From positions 186,001 through 250,000 of the forward strand of contig NZ_FWFD01000007.1 in the NCBI RefSeq assembly GCF_900163795.1: 64,000 nucleotides of DNA, written 5' to 3'. The position numbers and the translations under genes were made by a program. Positions 56,347-64,000 of the stretch are shown in pieces. The first letter of the stretch is position 1, and every line of letters begins with the position of its first letter. This DNA is from Vagococcus fluvialis bH819 (GTDB taxonomy: Bacteria; Bacillota; Bacilli; Lactobacillales; Vagococcaceae). Under the pieces are notes generated by a model that did no database searches, was not told where the DNA came from, and saw nothing but the letters and a program-made list of their open reading frames with translations.

Positions 56347-57552
56347 ATGAGTAAACCTAAAATAGTTGTACTAGGAGCCGGTTATGCTGGCCTTAAAACG
56401 GTGAAACAATTACAAAAGAAAAACATCAACGCTGAGATTATCTTAGTGAATAAAAATGACTATCATTATGAATCAACACAATTACATGAAGTAGCAGCTG
56501 GAACAGAACCAGCAAGTAAAATTTCATTTGCTATTACAAGTGTATTAGATAGTAGAAAAGTGACTTTTATTCAAGATACAGTCACTTTAATCAAAAAAGA
56601 CGACAAGAAAGTTATTCTTGAAAAACAAGGTGAATTAAATTACGACTATCTTGTTATCGCGTTAGGCTTTGAATCTGAAACGTTTGGAATTCCAGGTGTG
56701 AATGAATTTTCAAAACCGTTAGTTAATATCGTAACAGCAGAAGCATGCCGTAACTACTTGGATCAAAATTTAGCTAACTACGCTAAGTCTAAAGATGAAG
56801 CTGACTTGTCAATCGTAGTGTGTGGAGCCGGTTTTACTAGTATTGAATATTTAGGTGAACTTACAAACCGCTTACCAAAATTAGCAGATAAGTTAAACTT
56901 TCCAAAAGACAAAGTAAAAATTACATGTATTGAAGCGATGCCAACATTACTACCAATGTTCTCTGAAAAATTAGGAACATACGGAGTGGATGTTCTAAAA
57001 AAACGTGGCGTTGAATTTAAAGTAGGCACACCAATCAAAGAATTAAAAGAAAACACTGTTTGCTACGAAGAAGACGGTGAATTAAAAGAAATTAAAGCTA
57101 ATACAATCATCTGGACAACTGGCGTTAAAGGCAGTTCAATCGTTGGTCAATCAGGATTTGCAGAACGTCGTGGACGTGTTATGGTAGAACCAGATTTAAC
57201 AGTAGCAGATTACCCAGAAATTTTTATGATTGGGGACGTTAGTGCAGTTATGGACACAGAATCAAATCGTCCATTCCCAACAACTGCTCAAATTGCTTTA
57301 AAACAAGGTGAATCGGTAGCTGATAACTTAGCAGCTAAAATTAATAACCAAGCAACAACAACATTTACATATAAACCATTAGGAACAGTTGCTTCTATTG
57401 GTAACAATGTTGGAATTGGTAATGTCATGGGTAAAGAAGTTAAAGGTTATATTGGCTCAATCATGAAGAAAAATATTATTAATAAATCATTACTTGAAGT
57501 AGGTAGTACTAAAACGTTACTTAAAAAAGGACGCTTTGATTATTATCGTTAA
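56347..57552 (+). CDS. Type II NADH dehydrogenase (NDH-2)
   Basis: A 401-residue FAD-dependent NADH:quinone oxidoreductase of the membrane face. KIVVLGAGYAGLKTVK is the FAD dinucleotide fold and VVCGAGFTSIEYLGEL the NADH fold; IFMIGDVSAVM binds the flavin's far end. GGAGGG is near the ATG at 56347; an in-frame TTG at 56329 is less likely. The product needs a menaquinone-type acceptor. A strong terminator follows. Confidence 0.93.
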   Translation: MSKPKIVVLGAGYAGLKTVKQLQKKNINAEIILVNKNDYHYESTQLHEVAAGTEPASKISFAITSVLDSRKVTFIQDTVTLIKKDDKKVILEKQGELNYDYLVIALGFESETFGIPGVNEFSKPLVNIVTAEACRNYLDQNLANYAKSKDEADLSIVVCGAGFTSIEYLGELTNRLPKLADKLNFPKDKVKITCIEAMPTLLPMFSEKLGTYGVDVLKKRGVEFKVGTPIKELKENTVCYEEDGELKEIKANTIIWTTGVKGSSIVGQSGFAERRGRVMVEPDLTVADYPEIFMIGDVSAVMDTESNRPFPTTAQIALKQGESVADNLAAKINNQATTTFTYKPLGTVASIGNNVGIGNVMGKEVKGYIGSIMKKNIINKSLLEVGSTKTLLKKGRFDYYR

Positions 57553-57592
57553 GATTTAAACTTAATTATAGACAGCTTAATATATTATAAAA

Positions 57593-57645
57593 ATACAACA
57601 AACTCTTTTGGATATTTTGTCGAAAAGAGTTTGTTGTATTTTTTG
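57593..57645 (+). terminator. NDH-2 terminator
   Basis: ATACAACAAACTCTTTT pairs perfectly with AAAAGAGTTTGTTGTAT (17 bp, 13-base loop), followed by about six T. Confidence 0.92.
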
Positions 57646-58041
57646 TGAAATAAACTAAAATATATTATCAGCGACTGTTCATTAAAAATATGTTTAACGT
57701 AATAAATTAAATGATAAAATAATGTACAAAAACAGCAGGAAAACACCGTTTTTGTGAATCAGAGAAAATCAATAGGTGCAGAAGTTGTGTAATTAACGTT
57801 TTTTAATCACAAACAAACTAACTTTATCTTAATTATAACATTTTTTGTTGTTAAAATAGTTTGCTTATAAAACTTTAGTAAAAGGTTGTGTTGAATTAAA
57901 CTTAATAATTGTATATGATATTAATGTAACAAAGATTATTTTATTATGAGAATGATGTTAAACATACATAGTTATTTTATATAAAAAGCCTTTTTAAGGT
58001 GTTTTTATAAATAATATATATTTGAGGAAAGGAGGGAAATA
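57646..58041 (+). other. Non-coding leader region of the WxL cluster
   Basis: About 400 bp without a gene, very AT-rich. A hairpin ACAAAAAC / GTTTTTGT (57726-57755, 14-base loop) and a weaker hairpin around GCCTTTTTAAGGTG near 57990 are visible. No confident promoter could be chosen. The segment ends in GAAAGGAGGG, the ribosome site of the large WxL gene. Confidence 0.45.
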
Positions 58042-61000
58042 ATGAAAAGACGTAATATATTAACTATATTAGGAGCATTTTTTTTACTATATAGTACTTT
58101 GTTTGTCGGAATGAAAGATGTTGAAGCTAAATTAATACCATATCCTAACAATGTCCGCTCGATTATAGACTATCCAAATGTTAGATTGGTAAATCCTTCT
58201 ACAAAAATAGCAGACGGAGGATATGAAATAACTGAAGAGTATGCAACGCTTATACGTCCAAGTTCTAAGTTAACCTTCACTTCAAAAGGAGCACGAAAAG
58301 ATGTCACTAATATTAAATTAGGAACTTCGGGATCAGTAAATTTTTACGGAACAGATATTGCATCTTCACCTAATTCTCCACATTATATCCAGTTAAATAA
58401 AGCTGGAATATATCAGGGAGACTATATGGATGTAAGAATACATTTTAAAAGAATAGAAAGCCCCAAAAATGAAAAAAATAGACGTATTGAATTTAGTACA
58501 ACAAATGCTGATCCTTCCAAAATTAGTGGTGGATTTTTACAAATGGATTTTGGAGGAAGTCCAAATAATGGACAAGCGTATATCGTTGTTGAATTTTTAC
58601 AATCAGGAACGAATATTCCCCTTGATTATAAAGGGACTTGGAATTATAAAAGGTTAAATGATTATAAATCTGTATCGATAAATACGGGTAATCAAAAAAC
58701 TCAAGATGTTTTCGCGTATAAATATGAAAGACCAGACTTATATTCTGATAAACGTGATTACTTAAATACTTCTAAACATTATATGTATTATGAGCCAAGA
58801 AATCAGTTTGCCGGTAATTTGTTGAACCCACTTCCAATATTAAACGAATTTATCTCAGACGGGGAGAAGTTTTATCAATTTTATGGTAGAGGTTATAAAA
58901 GTAATGACTTAAGAGAAAATCTATCAGTATCTTTTAATGCAGATGATGGAACATTTCCATTTGTTTTTTCATTAATTAATGAAAAAGGAACTGGATGGTT
59001 GAAGTACGAATCTGAACCCATTACAAAAATGCAATTACCAACACCTCAAGTTGTTGGTTTGGAATCAGAAAAAAGAATTTATAATTTCGAAATTAGTCAA
59101 GATATGCCTAAACAAATATCTGATAATTTTTATCCTTTTGATTATAAATTAGAATTAGAATTTGATACTCAAATTGAACTTGATTCATCCCGTGATTATT
59201 CAATAACAAATATGGATGGGGTAGATGTAAAGGATAAATTTTTTGAGAAACCATATGTTTCAGAAAATGGTAGGGAAATTATCTTTAAATTAAAAAATCC
59301 AGGAGCTACATTGAAATCTAATGACTTTGTGGATAATGCTTATAATATAAATATGAGTGTTAAAATGAAGAGTGACAAGGATATTAACGGAAAATCATAT
59401 AAAGAATACTTTGAACTCTATGATTTTTCTAATGAAGAGACTGGTCAAAAAGAAACTAAAGGTTATTATCGATTACCGATGAGAGTTCAGTATGAAACAT
59501 CTGAATATACAGGGAATCGAAAAAGTAAAATATCAGAAACAAAAAGTAAAATGATTGCTAAACCTACTGTTGAATCAAGTAAAAAAATTCAAGTAGAAGA
59601 AGGGTCATCAACAGCTGATTGGAAGGAAAAGTTTAAACCAGAAGATTTGTACAATGGTATAGATCCGATTTTTGATAATGAAAAAATGGTGTTTAGTAGT
59701 ATAGAGAATAAAACTTTTACAACTAAAGGTGAAACAAAGGTTAAGGTAGTCCTCAAAGGCGAAAGATCACAACTTGAACATGTAGATAATACTCAAATGG
59801 TTGATGTTGAAGTCTTAGCTGCAAGAAAAGCTAACATTCATCACGTGGATACAAATGGGAAAGAATTGGCACCAAAGACATCTAAAATAGGTTTTGAAGG
59901 GCAAAATTATGATTTTTCTAATGAATCGAAAGATATACCAAACTATAGATTTGTTAAAATTGATGAATCAAAAGGTGATCAGGCAATAGGCAAGTATCCA
60001 AGGGAAGACAAAGATATTAATATTTACTATATTTATGAATTAAATGAACAGACAGTCACAACAAACTATGTTGATGAAGAAGGTAAACCGATCGAGAAAC
60101 CGGTAAAAAAAGATTATGTACCTAATAGTGAGCAAACTCTTTCTTCAGTAACAGTTCCTGGTTACGAAGCATCATCAGTCAAGGTAGATAATGTTGAAAA
60201 AACGTTAACTCCTGATGGAAAAGTTAAAGTTTCTGTGACGAATAAGCCGATGTCAGTAACTTTTGTTTACAAATCAATTCACTATTCTTTAAAGATGAAT
60301 GTAAGTAAACAAAGTGTGTCCCAGATGGATGAACTTACTTACACATTAAATGTTAAAAGTGGAATGGTTTATCCAGAAAATAAAGTTCCAGAAGATTATA
60401 CAAATTTAAGTATCACTATTCCAATTGATCCTAACTTGACTATTTCATCAGATGACATCAAAGTTCTTAATAGTAAAGATCAAATAATTGGTGTTGGACA
60501 GTATGATCAAGATAGTAAAGAGTTGAAATTAACGTTAAGTGAATCAGTTAAAAATACTGAGGACATTAAAGTAATTTACAAAGCTTTAGTTAAAGAAACA
60601 GCAGCGACTGATACTATCATTGAAACTCAAGCATCGATGAAAGCAAGTTATCAAGTAAACGGCCAAACGGTAGAAATTAACAAAAAATCTAATGTTGCTC
60701 GTTCAACTATTGCTGGAGGATTAAGACTAGTTTCAGCTCCAGATACGATTGATTTTGGTAAAATGACATATATGGCTAAAGCAACAAGTATTGATAATCC
60801 TTCGATTGATGATCGCCTAGTTGTTTCTGATACCAGATCAAACTCTGAAGATGGTTGGCAATTAAATGTTGCGCTAGTTGTTCCACTAACTAAAGCAACA
60901 GGAGAAGTGTTAGATGGAGAAGTGATTTATAAAAATGGGAAAGATGAGCATGAATTAACTTCTGCGGAATACCCAATTTATACTAAAAAAGCGACGGACC

Positions 61001-61143
61001 AAGCTAACGTTGATGTGACGGACTCTTGGGGTACAACAGCTAAAAGTGATGGTATCAAACTTAAATTTAAAGCAACAGATGCACCAAAAACTGGTTCTTA
61101 TACAGGTAAGATAAGATGGACACTTATGGCTGGTCAGCCGTAA
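58042..61143 (+). CDS. Large secreted MucBP-WxL surface protein
   Basis: A 1033-residue exported protein. Signal peptide up to about 30 (GMKDVEAKL). The N-terminal half (about 31-560) is unrecognised and probably an adhesion module. Two MucBP-type repeats follow (ANIHHVDTNGKELAPKTSK, about 597-665; TVTTNYVDEEGKPIEKPVK, about 672-745), then a DUF11-like beta domain (to about 890) and a C-terminal WxL wall-binding domain (GWQLNV with Trp939; IRWTLMAGQP with Trp1026). No LPXTG motif: it should bind peptidoglycan non-covalently. It starts the operon, 21 bp before the LPXTG gene. Confidence 0.85.
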   Translation: MKRRNILTILGAFFLLYSTLFVGMKDVEAKLIPYPNNVRSIIDYPNVRLVNPSTKIADGGYEITEEYATLIRPSSKLTFTSKGARKDVTNIKLGTSGSVNFYGTDIASSPNSPHYIQLNKAGIYQGDYMDVRIHFKRIESPKNEKNRRIEFSTTNADPSKISGGFLQMDFGGSPNNGQAYIVVEFLQSGTNIPLDYKGTWNYKRLNDYKSVSINTGNQKTQDVFAYKYERPDLYSDKRDYLNTSKHYMYYEPRNQFAGNLLNPLPILNEFISDGEKFYQFYGRGYKSNDLRENLSVSFNADDGTFPFVFSLINEKGTGWLKYESEPITKMQLPTPQVVGLESEKRIYNFEISQDMPKQISDNFYPFDYKLELEFDTQIELDSSRDYSITNMDGVDVKDKFFEKPYVSENGREIIFKLKNPGATLKSNDFVDNAYNINMSVKMKSDKDINGKSYKEYFELYDFSNEETGQKETKGYYRLPMRVQYETSEYTGNRKSKISETKSKMIAKPTVESSKKIQVEEGSSTADWKEKFKPEDLYNGIDPIFDNEKMVFSSIENKTFTTKGETKVKVVLKGERSQLEHVDNTQMVDVEVLAARKANIHHVDTNGKELAPKTSKIGFEGQNYDFSNESKDIPNYRFVKIDESKGDQAIGKYPREDKDINIYYIYELNEQTVTTNYVDEEGKPIEKPVKKDYVPNSEQTLSSVTVPGYEASSVKVDNVEKTLTPDGKVKVSVTNKPMSVTFVYKSIHYSLKMNVSKQSVSQMDELTYTLNVKSGMVYPENKVPEDYTNLSITIPIDPNLTISSDDIKVLNSKDQIIGVGQYDQDSKELKLTLSESVKNTEDIKVIYKALVKETAATDTIIETQASMKASYQVNGQTVEINKKSNVARSTIAGGLRLVSAPDTIDFGKMTYMAKATSIDNPSIDDRLVVSDTRSNSEDGWQLNVALVVPLTKATGEVLDGEVIYKNGKDEHELTSAEYPIYTKKATDQANVDVTDSWGTTAKSDGIKLKFKATDAPKTGSYTGKIRWTLMAGQP

Positions 61144-61164
61144 AGATACTAGGAGGGTTAATCA

Positions 61165-61506
61165 GTGAAAAATAAAAAAAAATATTTCCTACTGAGTGTA
61201 CTAGTTCTTTCTTGTCTTGTCCTATTCTTAGGAGGACAAACTTTTGCAACAGATGCAGAAGGAGGTCAAGTATCGGTTCCAGGAAAAATAACTTTTGAAT
61301 CTGAAGAAGAAGACAAAGTCGAAGAAAAAACAAAAGAAGAAATAAAAAAAGATAATAAACTAACAGCAGATACTACAGGCAAAAAGTTTTATAGTGCATT
61401 ACCAAAAACAGGTGAAGCTTCATCAATGAGTGCACTAATTGGACTAAGTATGATTGTTCTTACAGTAGGAATTTACTACAAAAAGAGAGTTGGTGATCAG
61501 AAATGA
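61165..61506 (+). CDS. Small LPXTG-anchored surface protein of the WxL cluster
   Basis: A 113-residue protein: signal peptide (LLSVLVLSCLVLFLGGQTFA), Glu/Lys-rich spacer, LPKTGE sortase motif, TM helix and positive tail (YYKKRVGDQK). Short LPXTG proteins are regular members of WxL loci. Starts at GTG 61165 after AGGAGGG. It overlaps the next gene by 4 bp. Confidence 0.9.
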   Translation: MKNKKKYFLLSVLVLSCLVLFLGGQTFATDAEGGQVSVPGKITFESEEEDKVEEKTKEEIKKDNKLTADTTGKKFYSALPKTGEASSMSALIGLSMIVLTVGIYYKKRVGDQK

Positions 61507-62282
61507 AAAAGTTAAGTATTTATTTTCTGATGACTAGCGCAACCTTACTTCTTGCTACCACAACTTTTCAGGAGAGTTTTGCGGAAGGAAATGCAAAAGA
61601 ACTTCAGCAAAAAGGTTCGGTCACAGTTAAGGATTCAGGCAAGACTGAGATTGTTGATCCAGAAGATCCAGAGGTGATTGTTGATCCTGGTACTGGACCA
61701 TCAACTAGTGGTTCTTTAAGAATTGATTATGTCTCTCCTCTTGATTTTGGTAAGGTAAAATTAACCAAATCTAATCGTAACTATCATGCTTTAGCGAGTA
61801 AAATTGGTAAAACTGATAATTATAGAGGAAGTTTTATTCAAATCAGTGATTTTAGGGAAAAAAGTTCTGGTTGGTCTTTACAGGTTAAACAAGATCAGCA
61901 ATTTAAAACAAATGATTATGATGAATTGAAAGGTGCAGTCTTATCCTTAGATAAGGGATGGGCTAATTCATCAAGTACCAAAGACGCCCCGACAGTTACT
62001 AGAGATACTTTAGAAATAAACAACATTGGTGAAGTTTATGATGTAGCTAGAGCAACAAAAGGTGGTGGTGGCGGTGTTTGGTCAATTAACTTTGGCGCGT
62101 CAAAGGACAATGACGATAATCAACCTTCAACAATTACTGAAAGTAAAAAATCTGACAGTAAAGAAAAAGTAGAATCTGTTATAAAAAATAGTGCAGTTTC
62201 ATTAAGCATACCAGATTCAACAAAAGTATTACCTAAAGAGTATCAAACTAAAATCACTTGGATTTTAGCTGAAACTCCGTAA
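61503..62282 (+). CDS. WxL-domain surface protein
   Basis: A 259-residue secreted protein. Signal peptide ends near 28 (FQESFAEG). A short DPEDP spacer is followed by the WxL domain with motif 1 GWSLQV (Trp124) and motif 2 YQTKITWILAETP (Trp253), both intact. It should bind peptidoglycan with partner proteins. The ATG overlaps the LPXTG gene (ATGA). It is a paralogue of the next gene. Confidence 0.92.
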   Translation: MKKLSIYFLMTSATLLLATTTFQESFAEGNAKELQQKGSVTVKDSGKTEIVDPEDPEVIVDPGTGPSTSGSLRIDYVSPLDFGKVKLTKSNRNYHALASKIGKTDNYRGSFIQISDFREKSSGWSLQVKQDQQFKTNDYDELKGAVLSLDKGWANSSSTKDAPTVTRDTLEINNIGEVYDVARATKGGGGGVWSINFGASKDNDDNQPSTITESKKSDSKEKVESVIKNSAVSLSIPDSTKVLPKEYQTKITWILAETP

Positions 62283-62293
62283 AATAGTTTTCA

Positions 62294-62318
62294 AATTTCC
62301 AATCCCTTAGGAAATTTA
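62294..62318 (+). other. Hairpin between the two WxL genes
   Basis: AAATTTCC / GGAAATTT, 9-base loop, with no T-tract. It may be an mRNA processing or stability element rather than a terminator. Confidence 0.35.
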
Positions 62319-62355
62319 AAAAATAAAATCAGATAAAAAATAGGAGGAAACAATA

Positions 62356-63189
62356 ATGAAATTTACAACAAAAGGTGCATCAGTTTTATTAGCAATTTTA
62401 GTATCATCAACAATCGGTGGAGCAGTAGTATCAGCAGCTGATCCAGTAACACCAGAAGAAATGGCGAAAGCTAGAGAATTAACTTCAAAAGGTACAGTAA
62501 CAATTAAAGATGCTGAAGATACTGGTGGACCAGATACAGACGGTAAAGTACCTGACCCTGAAAAACCAGGAAAAGTTGATCCAGTAGATCCAAGTATCGT
62601 TGATCCTAATGATAACAAAGGTCCAATCAAAGTTGAAAGCATCTCACAATTACAATTTGGTGAAATCCAAGGGGCAGCTAAAGAAATCAAACGTATGGCA
62701 GCACCTTTAAGCGTAAAAGATGCAGCTGGCGCTGAAACTACACGTGGTAACATCGTAATATTTGCAGATGTTCGTTCAGATGTTTATGGTTATGACTTAC
62801 AAGCAAAAATGTCAGAACAATTCACATCAGGTGACAACGTATTAGCAGGTTCTACAATTGGTTTCAAAAACATCATCATGACTCCTGAAAGTGGTAATGA
62901 AAATACAGCTGGTTCAATTGTTAAACCAACATTTGATTTAGGTGAAGGAACAGACGCACAAACAATCGTTCGTGCTGATAAAGATACTAAACAAGGTAAA
63001 GGTCGTTATGTTTTAGAATTCGGTCAAAAAACAGATGCTGCTGAAGCAAAAGGCGTTGTAGGAACTCCAGTTGCTGATACAGATGATAAATCAGTTGAAT
63101 TAACTATTCCTAACAAAACAGCTTCAAACATGGCTAAAGGTAATTACGAAGCAAAAATTACTTGGTCATTAGTAGACGGACCTAAATAA
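62356..63189 (+). CDS. WxL-domain surface protein with altered first motif
   Basis: A 277-residue secreted protein. Signal peptide to about 28 (GGAVVSAADP), then a linker with repeated Asp-Pro (VDPVDPSIVDPND). The second WxL motif is intact (YEAKITWSLVDGP, Trp270), but the first is YGYDLQAK, with Tyr146 where Trp is usual. GGAGG precedes the ATG. A run of preferred codons (CGT, GGT, AAC/GTT) suggests high expression. A terminator follows. Confidence 0.9.
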   Translation: MKFTTKGASVLLAILVSSTIGGAVVSAADPVTPEEMAKARELTSKGTVTIKDAEDTGGPDTDGKVPDPEKPGKVDPVDPSIVDPNDNKGPIKVESISQLQFGEIQGAAKEIKRMAAPLSVKDAAGAETTRGNIVIFADVRSDVYGYDLQAKMSEQFTSGDNVLAGSTIGFKNIIMTPESGNENTAGSIVKPTFDLGEGTDAQTIVRADKDTKQGKGRYVLEFGQKTDAAEAKGVVGTPVADTDDKSVELTIPNKTASNMAKGNYEAKITWSLVDGPK

Positions 63190-63210
63190 ACGGTTCACTT
63201 AGAAATAAAT

Positions 63211-63245
63211 AAAAAACCAGGAAGGTAAATCTTTCCTGGTTTTTT
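63211..63245 (+). terminator. Terminator of the WxL operon
   Basis: AAAAAACCAGGAA pairs with TTTCCTGGTTTTTT (12-13 bp) around a loop of about eight bases; the right arm ends in a T-tract. Confidence 0.85.
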
Positions 63246-63364
63246 AACTACCTACAGATTTTTATATTTTTAAAGCATAGTATTTGAACGGTTTTTTGTG
63301 AAATAAGTTAATAAATATCTTTATTTATGATATAATATAAGAAAATGTGTAAAGAGGTTAAGCT

Positions 63365-64000
63365 ATGACAAAGAATAAAAAATATTTAAAATTTATTATT
63401 ATTTCGGGTCTTTTTTTATTACTAAATATTATGGGAAGTTTAACAGTTACAGCTGATGAAAAGGCTGGCCCTGGCTCATTTAGTTATAAAGTGATTTTCC
63501 CTGAAAATCAGATGGAAAAAGATGTTGGTTATTATCATTTAAAGATGGAACCAGGAAAAGAACAAACGGTTCAAATTCAATTTTCAAATCCATCAAATAA
63601 AAAAACAGCTATTGGCGTTTCAGTTAATAGTGCTGTAACTAATTCTAATGGTGTAATAGAATATGGAGATAGCAAAATAAAGAAGGATAAATCGTTAAAA
63701 TTTAATTTAAAAGATATTGTAAGTGCACCTAAAAAAATTGAATTAAATCCAGGTGAAACTAAGAAGTTAGATGTAAAGATTAAAATGCCTGAAACAAGTT
63801 TTGATGGGGTTATTGCTGGTGGTATTCAGCTGATTCAAGAAGGACAAGATAACGTAGAAAATAAAGGCGGATCGATGGTTCTAAACGAGTATGCTTACGT
63901 TACAGCGATGCTGCTTCAAGAAACAGATAAAAAAATAACACCTAAACTATCTTTAAACTCTGTAAAAGCAGGGCAAGCTAACTTTAAGAATATGGTATAT
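63365..64000 (+). CDS. WxL-interacting protein (DUF916/DUF3324 type), 3' end outside window
   Basis: The first 212 codons of a gene that runs off the right edge without a stop. Signal peptide FIIISGLFLLLNIMGSLTVTA, then GPGSFSYKVIFPENQMEKDVGYYHLKMEPG, the start of the DUF916 beta-sandwich, with KMPETSFDGVIAGGIQL further on. Such proteins carry a C-terminal TM helix and bridge WxL proteins to the membrane or wall. AGAGG precedes the ATG at 63365, and a TATAAT at 63331-63336 may be its promoter. Confidence 0.9.
   Translation, partial: MTKNKKYLKFIIISGLFLLLNIMGSLTVTADEKAGPGSFSYKVIFPENQMEKDVGYYHLKMEPGKEQTVQIQFSNPSNKKTAIGVSVNSAVTNSNGVIEYGDSKIKKDKSLKFNLKDIVSAPKKIELNPGETKKLDVKIKMPETSFDGVIAGGIQLIQEGQDNVENKGGSMVLNEYAYVTAMLLQETDKKITPKLSLNSVKAGQANFKNMVY

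Noticed and set aside
61124-61333. Antisense ORF overlapping the end of the large WxL gene and the LPXTG gene
   Set aside because: It opposes two genes with secretion signals and anchors, and carries no motif.

Overview
The window looks like a chromosomal segment of a low-GC Gram-positive bacterium of the Lactobacillales, most likely Enterococcaceae and probably Vagococcus or a close relative. The genus is an inference from gene order and protein style; no database was consulted. Pointers are the rpoB-rpoC pair with TTG starts, an IreB-family protein, a WxL / WxL-interacting-protein / LPXTG surface cluster, and Bacillota gene orders such as prsA-ytxH-hit // ecsAB and rnhC // zapA-cvpA-mutS2-trxA-uvrC.

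Layout. (1) 1-5520: an AT-rich defence island of the Thoeris type. It holds a SIR2-SLOG effector (ThsA) and four TIR or TIR-like (SEFIR) proteins: one cut by the window edge, one short ThsB-like, one SEFIR protein with an unrecognised C-terminal domain, and one with an unrecognised N-terminal domain. The last lies between two copies of a terminator-containing repeat, followed by a decayed two-TM gene with five in-frame stops. The island abuts the 3' end of guaA, a known integration hotspot. (2) 5589-9918: guaA, coaA and a thioesterase on the minus strand; a GDSL esterase and an RsmC-like methyltransferase on the plus strand. (3) 9919-11006: a 1.1 kb non-coding region with phased repeats, a structured RNA candidate and the rpoB promoter and leader. 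(4) 11007-18288: rpoB, rpoC. (5) 18450-27618: prepilin peptidase, lipoprotein, Dps, sortase-like surface protein, YfhO, Kup, dUTPase. (6) 27745-36286: radA, yacL-like, gltX, Cys T-box, cysS, mrnC, rlmB, yacP-like, a SigH-like sigma factor, veg. (7) 36412-57552: housekeeping genes including PTP, prsA, hit, ecsAB, trmB, pepA, ytpR, ireB-ruvX, rnhC, zapA-cvpA-mutS2, trxA, uvrC and NADH dehydrogenase II. (8) 58042-64000: a cell-surface WxL cluster, running off the right edge.

How genes work together. In the Thoeris model, TIR proteins sense infection and make a cyclic ADP-ribose signal that binds the SLOG domain of ThsA and switches on its SIR2 NADase; several TIR genes beside one ThsA would widen the range of triggers. 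In the WxL cluster, secreted WxL proteins, an LPXTG protein and a DUF916-type WxL-interacting protein probably assemble on the peptidoglycan.

A second recurrent feature is a family of about 120-bp imperfect palindromes (with shorter derivatives) next to the ends of genes: after rpoC, dps, kup and trxA, and into the end of a LOG-family gene, whose last eight codons and stop lie in the repeat. No tRNA, rRNA, CRISPR array or complete transposase gene was seen.
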